Positions 34,050-45,244 of a stretch of DNA of 64,000 bases are shown here, in pieces. This stretch comes from Nemania diffusa (lineage: Eukaryota > Ascomycota > Sordariomycetes > Xylariales > Xylariaceae), in the NCBI GenBank assembly GCA_038501195.1, contig JBBPUQ010000003.1, forward strand, positions 3,116,501 to 3,180,500. Direction: 5' to 3'. Below the pieces are notes generated by a model. That model saw only the letters and a list, made by a program, of their open reading frames with translations, had not been told where the DNA came from and searched no databases. A program made the translations under genes and the position numbers. Numbering within the stretch: the stretch's first letter is position 1; every line of letters begins with the position of its first letter.

Positions 34050-35151
34050 ATGAATAACAACGACAGGCGAAAGCGATCTGCGGGCTCTGACGCGTCAGAA
34101 ACTGCGCAAAAGCGGTCCAGAAAGCTGATAGTTGAAGATGACACAGACGAATCCAGCACGGAAGAATTCTCAGAAGCCCATTTCATCGCAAGAGAACGTG
34201 CACAGCTACGAGTTGGCGCAGAGAAGCAATCGGCGTTTTTCTTCGTGGAGCGATCGCCGCGGTCGGCACGGAGGGGGGCTGAGTGCCAATTCATTAGCTG
34301 TGAAGAAAAGATTCGAGAGGGCGATTACCGGATCGCAGTGTATCCAGGCATGAACAATAATGCAGGTAAGGACGGCTTTTTTTCTTCTTTTTTCTTCCGC
34401 GTACGGTATTTGAATTTTTATCCCTTCTCCGCTCACTTTGCTTTGCATGACAGACTTTTATCACGTCAGGTGCTTCGAGAAGCTAGCCGACTTTTCAAAA
34501 CCAGAATGGCTCAAACGACTCGAACCCGTGACGAGATGTACCTTCGGTAACCGTGAGTTGAAGGCCACGTCTGTTTCAGACGGGAATTACCTCGTAGACG
34601 GCGGCGCCGAGAAGCTTATCCTTCATTGGAAATCTTCTATGGGACGCCTGATCAACGAGCGCGACGGACTCGACCACACACCAGACAACCCTGATCTCGT
34701 CCAGATTATTTATAAAGCCGGCTCTGCATCCTTCACCCCAAAGCGGCCTGAGGGATTAGATGACTTGGAATGTGACAGGCTGTTAGGCTCTCTTGCCCCG
34801 ATCGAGAGCGACGGCCCCGGTGATACGGACGAATGGAACCTTATTGAGGAGTGTTCGCTGGGATTCGATGACCCGGATGACTTGAAGCAGACCGACAGTC
34901 TGAGCTTGATGCTAAAGAAATGGAAATTCATTTGTGTAAGTCTCATCTCATCTCACAAGTCAAAGTCATTGCAGACTAACCTAACCTCGCCAACCTAGGT
35001 CCTAGCAACAAGGGAGGAGGGCGACCTTAGTGAGAAGGGCAAAGAGTTACGAAATAAACTTGGCGAAAAGGCCATCAGAGCCATCAGACGCCTGTCAGTC
35101 ATTCCAATGCCCAATTTCCAGGCAGCTCTCCTTGGAGGAAATCGGTTTTGA
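34050..35151 (+). CDS. Protein with PARP-type zinc-finger-like motif
   Basis: Three exons, 34050..34365, 34454..34935 and 34999..35151, have consistent phases and give about 316 residues. The N-terminus is basic and acidic low-complexity (NDRRKRSAGSDASE), with a probable nuclear signal (KRSRK). It is followed by a candidate zinc site: Cys79-x4-Cys84, then KIREGDYRIAVYPG, then FYHVRCF with His109 and Cys112. The order Cys-Cys...G-x-x-R-I...YH-x-x-CF matches PARP-type zinc fingers, which bind DNA nicks. The first Cys pair is spaced x4 instead of the usual x2, and the loop is shorter. The second half (NLIEECSLGFDDPDDL, then a final REEGDLSEKGKELRNKLGEK) is not recognised. Exon 3 was found by splice consensus (CCTAG at 34994-34998). 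A nuclear DNA-damage or chromatin role is only inferred. Confidence 0.7.
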
Positions 35152-35501
35152 GTCAGATCCTAGGGGGTGTATGAGAGGCTATTATTAAATATCGGTTTGG
35201 TTTTTTTTTCTTTGCTCGTCTAATTTTCCACTAGTCTATAGATGCGTGTTAGTATACCAAACTCAATATGAAGTTATAAGATTTCTTTGAAGACTAACAT
35301 TGAAACAACCTTCCGCATCCGTATAACCTGATATAAATCAAGGTGAGATAGAATGAGTGTTAGTTTTATGAAAGATTGAGCACTTCAAGGTTTGCTATAT
35401 TATTATATATAGAAATTAAGTACCCCTCAATCAACAAACAGACTCCCATGCATGACTTAGCTACACGCACTGTCACACTATATAGAACTTGGATTGGATA
35501 A
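35152..35501. other. Convergent 3' spacer
   Basis: These 350 AT-leaning bases lie between two convergent genes. Nothing is recognised. Confidence 0.6.
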
Positions 35502-38500
35502 CTACTGGATGCACCCTACTGACATTGGCCAATCCAATGCAATGTATTGCTTCTTCATAATCCCGACACCCCGTCTCTTCCATACCTCTTTATCGTCGAC
35601 GAGGACAGGTGTGATAATGAGGACGTAATATAGCTTACCCCCTTCCTCCGCCTGTCGTTTACTCACTCCGATGATGACACATTTCGACATCTGTGGATCG
35701 AGAGAACGCTCGTCATCGAGAGTTATGTCTTCATCCCGCGGATCGACTAGACCCCAGACGGGCGCTTGCAGTTCAGTTGACATTCCATCATAATCGCTGG
35801 GCCGGTCATTCGGGGACCAAAAAACGTCATTCATCCAATTGACATCGCTCCCGGGAGCGTCAATGTACCGTATCCCGCCTTCGTATGCCATCCACGACCA
35901 GGATGGTATAGTCTCGCTGGAAAATGATGTGATGGGCTTCATAAAGGGTCCAGCCCTCTTCCACAGCAGGCAGCGGTGCAGGTATATTTGTAGCACGCCA
36001 TAGCGGCCTGTTCCGCCAAAGGTATGCACCAGTCTAGCCTCTAACCCCTTAATCGCGAATGGCCTATCACTTGGAACAGTAAGGGCCATGTTGGAATATC
36101 GTTCGTAGAGAGTCTGGATGAGTTTAATCTTCTTCCCCTTGACGTAATCTTCAGCCGAGTACGGGAAGTTCGAGTCGCCAAAAAAGGAAGCTTTTTGACT
36201 TGTGAAGTGAGAAATCCTCGTTAGCAGTTATTCGTCGCCGAGGTTATAGAGCATGGACAATATAGCAGACCTACTTCTTCATTGTAGTCAGTGTCTCGCA
36301 CCGCACCCCTTTCCCACATTCCCAGTAGGTTTGCGTTTCAGTGAAATAGACTGTTCGCCGAGATAAAGCTCGCTCTTGCAATACCCAGCCCCTAGTATTC
36401 AGCTCGCTCTGGTCTACATGCTTATTAAAATCGTCGATCGGCTCACATACGTAGTAAAGAGATGTATCGCCATCCGGTCCTTGCATCGTGACGTACTGTC
36501 GCTCCGGCCGGCTCTTGAGGAAGCCATCATCGAATCCCTCGGCACACGTAGCGGCAATGGTACAGTATGCTGAGCTGAAGACCTCTTCCATCAGCTGTGA
36601 TTCCCTATTCCAGTCGTCTTTGTCATCTTGGATGATGCAGATGGAATCGATCCAGAGATGTGATACGCGCAGACCGCGAGTGACATGGACTGCGTCCTGG
36701 AAAGTCTTTGGAAGAGCGCTGATCTCGATGATTCTTCCGTCTCTTCCTTCAATGTCCTTTTTTCTTGTACAAAACGCTGGATGATTAGTCGGTGGCCCCC
36801 ATCTGTGTGACAGAGCCACGTATTTCCCGCCCTTCGGTAAAATATGTGTGCGGCTCGTGAGCCGAACAGTCTTGGCAGAGTGGTTCACATCAATAACTCG
36901 TGAAGGAAAAAAGTTTGTGTTTTTGGGATAACATCCATGTTGATTGCAGCTGTCGATCCACTTGGTAATTAATCCGCAGTGTGCCACGCTTCCGGGATCA
37001 ACTAGTCTAGGATATCCAAGCTGGAGGTTCTGTAAATATGTATTCTGAGATTCTTCGTATCAACGTTAATTATAATTCTCCTTTCCACTTGTGTAGCCTA
37101 TATCAAGTTCACTTACCTAGTCCTGTATAGAGCGAGGCGATAGGTTGTTCTTGTCCATCCATTTTGAGGTAGGAGCTTGCTCGAGAAAATCTGAGAGAAT
37201 CATTTTCATGCTGTAAATTAGCCCGTACACACTGAGACAGTAGCAATCGACAGAGAACACAGCCCTTCGCCCTCCGTCGTAAGCCTGGAAATGTGTCAGA
37301 AAAACTGTAGGTGGCAGACCAAAGTGGTAGATTGCTGCAGCGAGGACAAAGACTGGAAACTTGACCACGTGATAGCAATGAGAAGTCGGATTCAAAGTCA
37401 GAAAAGACTTGGCGCGCTAAATCGTTATCGGGTCTGTATTCCCAATCGTCGTTTAACTAATACGACATATAAGCTTCCTTAATATTAGGTGATGGTTCCC
37501 ATTTTACGTACTGCCTATATAGATATCGAGTTTTGTCAAGTCGTTGAACTTAGAGCAATATAAAGTCTGTCTGGAGGTTGGGTATACAATTAAACATACC
37601 GTCTGTCGGCAACACCAAGAAGATATCGTCCATTAGTCACTTTTCTGAGCACTTTTGGGCTTGATCTGAATCTAACTTACGAACTTTTGCCAAAAATACC
37701 AACCACATTAGCAAACTCCATGCCCAAAGGGACCCCTGTGAAGAGAGATAAATCATCTTACCGCCTACTTGCTAGTTAGCCACATCTTATTATGCTATTT
37801 ATCGTTGGGCGAGCGCATTTTACTTACATACTGTCGTAATGAAGTCGAGAAGGTCTCAGCGTCGAATCATTACATTAAAGTGAGTGAAACAACTAACCTC
37901 CTGTTTCCGGGGTGATAATGTTAGCAAAATGTGTTATTCTAGATATCCTTTCGCCGCGAGAGGACTTACATGCTTCAAAAACAAGTTTAGTGAGAGATCG
38001 GATGAGTCGGTTTAGATGAGCGTACCACCAACTTTCGAGTATTAGTTCCAACTGCGTGGGTATTTGGTGAAGGCAGCGGCAACGTGTTGTTAGGTCGTGG
38101 CGGAACGGCTTTCGATTTTGGATTGGTGATTATTTTGCATCGTTCAGACTTTATGTCGTTGACGATATTTTCCAAGCTAGAGTACATTTCTTGGGCTGTT
38201 GCTCGAACTACTTTATGACCTGTGGTTTCCTCCAGTTTCGTAGGTTGACGAATAATGACCTGAACTGGCTCATTTGTAGCAACTGAGGGGCTCGAAGATT
38301 CCAAGCTTCTAGGGGCAGCTCTTGGAACTACAACAATCAGTAGCCGAGTAGCGACGAGGTCAATAAGGCGTCGAATAGCGGTGTTTTCGGAGCAGCGCGA
38401 GTCGTTCTGGAGGTGCTGAATCCATTTTTGGACAACGGAGCTAACACGAGCTGGGGGTTTCTGGCTGAGATCGACTTCATAAAACGTTCCTCGGCGGTTG

Positions 38501-39821
38501 AGACCTCCCACTTCCATCTGGAATTGATCTAGCTGTGGTTTGCCCCCAAGTAGCCAGATTACAAATTCAAGGTATGTGCACCCAATAGACCATACGTCAT
38601 ACAGTCGAGATCTCGGCTCAATATTGAATTCTGCCTCTGGTGCTGAGTACATCACCGTGTGGTTCATCGTTGTGGTAACCTTGTCTCGAAGTAATGTTGC
38701 TTGGTCATGGACCTTGGCCAGCCCAACGTCGGCTATCACTAGTCGGACTTGACCATTAATCGAGCCTGTATTATCCTTGAAGCAGAGTATATTCTGCGGC
38801 TTTATATCCCCATGCCGGCAACCGCCCTTCTCGTGCAATTGCCAGATGGCCCCAGCCAGGCCCGTGAGCTGAGAGAATACCCACTTGAGATAAACTTCAT
38901 CTAGGCTAGGCGTCTGCTTCTCCCAGTATCGCTGAAGATTGCCATCTTCTGCCCAGGGAAAGAGAAAGTATTTTTTCTCGTCCATCTCGTAGAACGCGAT
39001 GATCTTGATAAAATGTGCATGAGGGTGCCTTTGCATCATTAGGAGAACATCAGCTTCTCTATTGACGGCTTCTTTGAATTGAGCATCGGACCATTGAGCG
39101 TGTTTTTTGAGTTCTTTTATTGCAATGATTGGCTGAAGGTCCTTATCGCGCGCCATATCCTAAATCAAAGTCAGCGGTTACTGTCTGCCAGAACTTCTAA
39201 AGAGTATTCACATACGGTGTCAATATCAAGGTGATCGCGGTGTATTACGCATTTCTCCACGTCCCCGTAACGGCCGCCATCCATCAACACCTTACTTAAG
39301 AATGGCATGTGATGGTCTCCAAGAAGCTTGTAGTGAAACTGCCTCCGCTGGAAGACCGGGGACAAAAAGAGCCACTGGTGATCGTAAAAACTGGTAATAT
39401 CAGGCCGGGCCCATTTGGTGCTGAAGGTCTTCTCTGCTTGCTTCTCAAATTCTTCCTTGGATGACGTGAGGGTCTTTTTGGATCGGATAACTGGGAGCAT
39501 CTCATCTGTGAAGTGTGCATTATAGAATTCAATTATCAGATATTGCTTCTGCAACCAGACAAGAGTAGCGAAAACTGCTCTCGCTTCAGTGCAGACAAAG
39601 CATACTAGAGTCTCCATGTCAATATCCCTTGGTAGTTGTTTAGATGGCTCCAGAGCTTCCATTACAGCTTCCTTTGTTAAGAGCTGTTCCAGAGCTTTCA
39701 TTACAGCTTCCTTTGTTAAGAGCTCTTCCAGACGCTTAGCTGGTAGAAACCTCGTCGCGGCGACGTCGCACAGCTGCATAGAATCCTCGATGTCGTCATA
39801 TAAAGACCTAGTCTTAGCCAT
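35502..39821 (-). CDS. Protein kinase-HET domain fusion protein (predicted)
   Basis: I read this as one five-exon gene: 39821..39216, 39159..38026, 37456..37117, 37052..36275 and 36198..35502, all phases consistent, about 1,184 residues. Residues 1-202 are a helical N-domain with a 14-residue tandem duplication (LLTKEAVMKALE / LLTKEAVMEALE). The kinase domain (about 203-470) has IIAIKELK (Lys217), CRHGDIKPQNIL (Asp320), IADVGLAKV (Asp346) and YSAPEAE. HRD and DFG are changed to HGD and DVG, and no glycine loop is visible. The HET part has a Cys-rich lead (LCPRCSN...GCVLCRLLL), YVALSHRWG, HLWIDSICIIQDD, and RGWVLQERALSRRTVYFTE. The evidence for fusion is that the HET exon has no ATG, opens exactly after a TTAG acceptor with LNDDWEYRPDN (a linker known between kinase and HET parts), and phase-matches a GTACGC donor at 38025. 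The alternative is two adjacent genes. Confidence 0.68.
37457..38025 (-). other. Long (569-bp) intron between kinase and HET exons
   Basis: If the fusion model is right, this is an intron several times longer than others in the window. It contains several strong unused donors (GTAAGT at about 37971, 37827 and 37682). On the minus strand it also carries an open stretch, ending in TAG at 37893-37895, in a frame different from the kinase. Retention of the intron would stop the kinase at 37987 and give a 592-residue kinase without HET. Confidence 0.5.
39653..39735 (-). repeat. Tandem duplication inside kinase-HET exon 1
   Basis: A unit of about 42 bp (reading TTACAGCTTCCTTTGTTAAG on the plus strand) occurs twice in a row with two or three mismatches. 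It encodes two successive copies of LLTKEAVM-x-ALE. The reading frame is preserved. Confidence 0.85.
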
Positions 39822-40693
39822 GTTGTTACCTACTCGGCCTTGATAGTTGGTTGTAGTTGATATATTCCTATGTATCGTAAGTCTTTGGCGTTTTCTTATA
39901 AAGAATGGGTAGGGTCTGCCCAAAAGGTGATGTCAGTATGCGTGATGACGGGTCTTAATCAATGAGGAACATAGGGGATACTTATAAAGATTAACATACC
40001 AAACGTTGGAGCTAAGTTTCAGGGCAATCTAGACCTAAAAGTCCTCAATGGTTCTAGTCGAAATAGCGCAGGAAACCCAGAAATGAAAGACGATTTAATT
40101 GAGGCTTATGAGGGCCCACCCCACTTGCAGGATCTATATGTATGTCCAACTCTCTTCAGCTACTCTTGAGGTCGTACTCGCCCTCCAATCGGCGTCTGTG
40201 TCCAATTATAATTCAAATATTTCATGACATGCATCGGACGCTGATACCGAACTGGGTTCTTGATCCCTAGTCTGGGGTGGGTGTGAGCCGGTAGCAGCGA
40301 TTGTGACCTGGGGCACCTTGTTTTTCATCATAGAAATCCCAAAGTACCAGTACATTGAGCTACAAGTATGAAATCGAAGGCTGCAGAGCCGCATGAGTCT
40401 GGGGTCGCGCACAACCGGACAGGCAGAGGCTTGTTTTCTGGGCAGACGGACACGCCGGTTTACTAGGGGCCTCGTGCTCAGGCTTTTAGCTATTGGGGTT
40501 TGGTTTTAATACCAGGCTTCGCATCATAGATAACTAACTTGATAATTTTAAAAAACTGTGACTCAATTCTTAAGATCATTCGTGAAGTTGGGTTAGTCTT
40601 AGCTGGCACCCTTCCTCTCACTTGAGCATTCATCACCTAACCCCTACTATTGTTGTGAGTGTGAACTGTCCTAGGGCTTCCAGTACCGGTACA
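39822..40693. promoter_or_regulatory. Divergent promoter of the two kinase genes
   Basis: These 872 bp lie between ATG 39821 (minus) and ATG 40694 (plus) of two related genes. This fits an inverted duplication or co-regulated pair. No coding motif is seen. Confidence 0.5.
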
Positions 40694-42253
40694 ATGGAAC
40701 AGATATACGATGAGCTTTACGATAGCAGAATAGAGTGCCCCATTAGCAACAAGTGGTATATACCATCGGATGTCTTGTACCAGATAATCACCCCAGAGAA
40801 AGTGCCGAAAACGGAACAGCCTTGGCCTGATCACGACAGCGGGGTAGAATATATTGTTACCCGTGCGATCAAAACCTTTGCAACGCTTGTACTAGCTGGC
40901 CGTTCAAATCCTATTCGCGATATACTTATAAACGAGCTTACAGACGATCATCTTCCCCTCGCCCCTGAACGCGAGAATGAACGACACAGCCTGGTATCTC
41001 TCCAAGGTAATGGCCAAACCTTCAAACTTCTTGATGGCTGGATGAAGCACGAAGTTTCAAATTTCCTTGAGAAGCAATGGCTATTCCAAGCACCGGTATT
41101 CGACACATATGGTCATCATCTGAACCTCCACCGAGAATGCCCTTTGCCATTCAGGGCACCAATCGAGCACATCGGGTCGACTCTATCGAGTAGAGTTTTC
41201 ACCTGTGAAGTCCATCCAGCTCATTATCGAAACGAACTACAAGTTAGTCTTCCCATGTCTAGCTATTGACGTAATGATACTAAAGGTTCCAAGAATCAGG
41301 GGTACCAAGTGGCTATCAAAGTGATAGAGACCGAAGAAACCTTTCAACTTGAGAAGAAGAATCTAGCCGCAATACAGGGCCTCAATAATCCACATCTCAT
41401 CAAACATATAGTCACCTACCAGAGAGACACCTACCAGAGAGACATGGTCTACTATGTCGTGTTTCCATTAGCAAACGGTGGTAGCCTTCTGAGCTTCTGG
41501 GAACAGAAGAACGAGTTCCCACGCAGCGGCGAACTCATTTTGTGGGCTCTCCAGCAGATGCTTGGTCTTGCCGACGCTACATATGCCCTCCACTATGGCT
41601 TCCAAGGTCAAATTCACTGTCGCCACGGCGATCTCAAGCCGGCTAATATCCTCCATTTCGAAGGAGATGGAGGTGGTTCTCTCGTTATTGCTGACCTTGG
41701 GGTATCAAGCATCCACGATAAGCCGACAAATCAGCGTCTTGGTAAAACAATGACCAAGGCCACGACTCTTTCATACGAAGCCCCGGAAGCGTATGACGAT
41801 GAAAGCAAGAATCGACCGAGATCACGCACGTACGACATTTGGTCATTAGGCTGTGTGTTCTTGGAGTTTACTATTTGGCTTCTGTACAACTTCAATGCTA
41901 TAAAGAATTTCGAGCACAACAGACATGATCGACATCAGAACCCAGATGCTAGTTTCTACGAGCTTCGAGACGGCAAAGCGGTCGTCCCTCAAACAGTCGA
42001 AGACGCAATTAAGGCCTTGAAAGATGATTCAAGATTGAGAGATAATAGTGCTTTAAAAGCTCTTGTGAATCTTATTTCAGAGAAGCTTCTTGTTCCTGTT
42101 GTCAAAGATCGTTTCAATGCTCAAGATCTACATACTACGCTTCAACGGATTGTCCAGCGGGCCGAGGAAATCTCTCCATATCCAGCGAACGAAGCAGATT
42201 CACCTTCATTTATACCCAATATCTTCCGTCCTCCTGGCGATCATAACACTTAA
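40694..42253 (+). CDS. Protein kinase-like protein, paralogue lacking HET domain
   Basis: Exon 1 is 40694..41242, the intron is 41243..41293 (GTTAGT...CCAAG, phase 0), and exon 2 is 41294..42253. The product is about 502 residues. The N-domain (MEQIYDELYDSRIECPISNK...EKQWLFQAPVF) parallels that of the divergent gene (DHQWLFLSPVF). The kinase domain shows QVAIKVIE (Lys192), CRHGDLKPANIL (Asp296), IADLGVSSI (Asp317), YEAPEAYDD and YDIWSLGCVFLEF. It shares the unusual HGD motif with its neighbour and has DLG for DFG. A 15-bp tandem duplication gives TYQRDTYQRDM. The protein ends soon after the kinase fold, and nothing downstream to 44.6 kb resembles a HET domain, so the HET part was lost here or gained by the partner. 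Confidence 0.85.
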
Positions 42254-44673
42254 CGCGGATAATATCATGACCCGCGCTAGGTCTAATGGTCCCTATGCAC
42301 CTTTCCCGAAATCCTAACATAGCGTAGTCAATGGTTTAATTTAATTTGACTATTTTGACGGTAACAAACCCCCCTTGTAAGAGTGACACCCCTGCTGATA
42401 TTTATCTATAGGAAACAATTTGCTATATATGTCAGATCCTACAGTTGATATTATCGCTCGAATCATTTGTAACATGGAATCTTTGGTGATAATCAGTGGT
42501 TTTGGACAATTTCCGATTTCGGTTGTCTGTGTCGATTTTCGGACTGGATTCTATCTTTAGGAATAACTTGCTGCGTCTAATAATTGTAGCTAATGTTGCC
42601 AGGGTGGCTATAATGATGAGATCCTGTTAATCGAGACCATTTGTAGCATGTCATCTTCTTATCATGGCATAAACTCCAAGCTTCAGTTTAGAAGAAGACA
42701 TGAACTGCTTAAATCTGGGAATGTAATAGAACAATATGGCGCTACAGATACGGTTATCCTACCTTGACCGTTGTTGTAGAGTCCTACTACTAGAAGTCTA
42801 TACAATCAGCGGTCTATTGTATGCTACGCTATGCAAATCTGACTTGTATAATCCGGCTCGTACTTCATTCAAGTAACGTTCCATGACAAATAGACTACGC
42901 GCGATACACTAGTTCTTTTCGCCCGGCTGACTACGAGGCGCCAACAATGTAGAGTCTCAAGCAGGCTCGGGGTAGATAGGGCGCCACAAGTGCTACATGT
43001 TAAGAGCCTCGTGGGGGTCTCAGATTTATGGGCAACGGTACAAAAATCAAGCGTCACTGAAGTGCTTCGAATCCTTCGCGCTACTGCAATGCAGTCTTTC
43101 ATGGAATGTAACTACTGGCTTCTGCCTGGTGAATCACCGATTGCTACTTGCGTACGCGTAAGCAATATAATGTATGCATATCTCTATTCAGCCACGCTAT
43201 GTCTGCTTACGCTGAAAATCGAGTTTTGAACGGAGTACCTCGGAATGTTGGCAATGGGACCTAGTTAGCTAATAGCTATATAAATGATTATCAAAACAGA
43301 AGGTTAGAATAGAGCATCATGTTCAGAGATAGACGATATGAGGGGCATAGCATCTGTATTAGAGACCACAGCAACCTGGGGTAGCTTGGAGTCTAGACGT
43401 CTTCCTGTAAGCTAACTTACCAAGAGAAAGAAGACAATGAGCTATGCATGGCGTACGGAGATCCCGCTTCGCCTAGTTTCTGCAGTGACATCACCACGAA
43501 GATGGACGCTATTGCAGGCAGTGAAGCCGGTGAGACGAGACATGTATAGGATACCGCATAATACAATACTCGCCATCTTCAACTTTGGGTTTAGTATGCG
43601 ACAGCTTCTGACAGGAGCAAGGCTCCGCGAACGTTGTTCTTGCGTTAACGTTCTAGAGACAGCAGTCCAAATATCTCCGCAAGATAATGGTGGCGAGAGG
43701 CGATACTACCCCGCATTGAACCATACCGGTCCTTCTCCATCTGGAGGTAATAAATGTGCGCCATTATGCATAGTGAGGGATCAAGACGAACCACGCTCAG
43801 GTTTGTTATCACACTGGGGTGTCCTAACATCGAGCTCCGCCTCTGAGTCGCCCGTGGCGCGGGCATACAGATTGTCTCTTTCGGCTACTTAGCCAAGTTG
43901 GGTTCTAGGCTTGCCTTGAAATCAAAGGCAGGCTAATTAGAAAAGAGTACGTTATATGCATACAGCAGCTGCTTACCCATACTTGGGGAGGGGGGGAGTC
44001 CTATGCACTCCAATCCTCACCGAAAATTACGGAGGCTGTGTTGCCTTATTTCAGGAAGGTAGTGGTACATATCAACCCAAAGAGGTACCTACCTGGTAGA
44101 CTTTCGGTAAGGAGGCACTGAGGTGCGTCGAGAAAAGGCAAGATAAGGCAAACAGAGAGGCGGCTGACCTGCAGGCTGCAAATAATATGAGGGTAAAATC
44201 GGCTACTATACATTAATCCCTAGGGATCTAACCAGAAAAGCTTCTTATGTGTTCTGAGTAAGGTATTCCTGTTTTTTTTAGGAATGAAAAATTATATAGT
44301 AAAACAGATCTGGCGAAAATAAGTGATATTGAAAGACAAGATTAATATGTCAATTAATCAGGCCAATTTAAAAGGCTTAGTTTTAAGAGAATATAGTATT
44401 CCCAGCTGCTGCAGGGTATATTAATCCTCTGCAGTTTTCTGCGCTGCCAAGATGCTTTGCCATCCTCAAAACCCGTCTTGGATAGAGCAGAGCCGCATAA
44501 CATGCCCACTTAAAATCTTCAGTTCATTTAACGTTGTAGAAAAATCGCAACTATAAATGTCACTTAAAGCTTTACAATATATTTATTCTTTTTTTTAGTA
44601 CATGTTTACATATTTTGGTTAGTTTTATGTGAAGCAAAAATCCCTGTAGACCCTTAGGCGCGCTAATGAACTA
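42254..44673. other. Start of gene desert, no intact gene
   Basis: Both strands lack any frame with family motifs or splice-linked exons. A short frame at about 44110-44215 (reading EKRQDKANREAADLQAANN) has the look of a charged coiled-coil tail, such as ends fungal transposases. It is too short to call. The 44.2-44.6 kb part is AT-rich. Confidence 0.5.
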
Positions 44674-44707
44674 CCTATAGGGGGGAACCCGTTTTTAGGA
44701 CACGCTG
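44671..44707 (+). repeat. Left TIR of MITE
   Basis: It pairs with 45042-45078 at 36 of 37 positions. Confidence 0.88.
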
Positions 44708-45075
44708 TTGACAGTGATATTAGCTGTATTTTTATCCCTATACTAAAAGGCTAGTCCAACAGCGTGCTAGCTAGTCCATTTCAGTTCCAGTCTTTTTAAC
44801 ATATACGCTGTTGTATCGTACGCAGTGTTACAAGAAAACAAGATGTTATAATAATGTTGTAATATAAACAGAAAGACCTTTCTAGCTTGGTTTTTTAAAA
44901 ACAGCAGGTGTAACTGAAGCAAAGTAGCAGTTTCGACATTGCGATAAAAACTTGTTATGCAGTTATTACAACGCTATTGTACAATGCATGTAACAGAATA
45001 ACCAAAAAACCGACAGGGCGACGTAGAAAACACGCAAGTTCCAGCGTGTCCTAAAACCGGGTTCCCCCCTATAGG
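44674..45075. mobile_element. MITE-like element with 34-37-bp inverted ends and TA duplications
   Basis: The left end (44671-44707) starts CTACCTATAGGGGGGAACCC and continues G-T-TTTTAGGACACGCTG. The right end (45042-45078) is its reverse complement with a single mismatch. Taking TA as the target duplication (44672-44673 and 45076-45077) leaves a 402-bp element beginning CCTATAGGGG. There is no coding capacity. The TA sites and size fit a non-autonomous Tc1/mariner/pogo-type MITE. The nearly perfect ends imply that it is younger than the RIP-degraded element at 3.6-5.5 kb. Confidence 0.85.
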
Positions 45076-45078
45076 TAG
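45042..45078 (-). repeat. Right TIR of MITE
   Basis: It is the reverse complement of 44671-44707 with one mismatch. Confidence 0.88.
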
Positions 45079-45244
45079 ACAAGGATTAACCTAACAGGGC
45101 CCTCCAGTGTCAAAGCTGAGAGACATGTTCTCAATATGAGAGCAGGAATAACACTAATTATTTTAGCTATAGGAAACCATCTGCGTTAGTCGTACTGACC
45201 CGAATTAGAGCCGATCAACAAATTAATCTCATGTCTACTACTAG

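Noticed and set aside
37893..38080. Open stretch of about 60 codons on the minus strand, in a frame other than the kinase, including RISRITHFANIITPETG
   Set aside because: It has no start codon and no recognised family. Adding its possible exons does not connect in phase to the HET exon. It is kept only as an intron oddity.
43437..43892. 151-codon open frame in the desert
   Set aside because: No recognisable motif, no splice partners, and composition like the surrounding non-coding sequence.
44110..44215. Short charged coiled-coil-like frame
   Set aside because: It is only about 30 codons long. It may be a transposase tail relic but is too short to support a feature.
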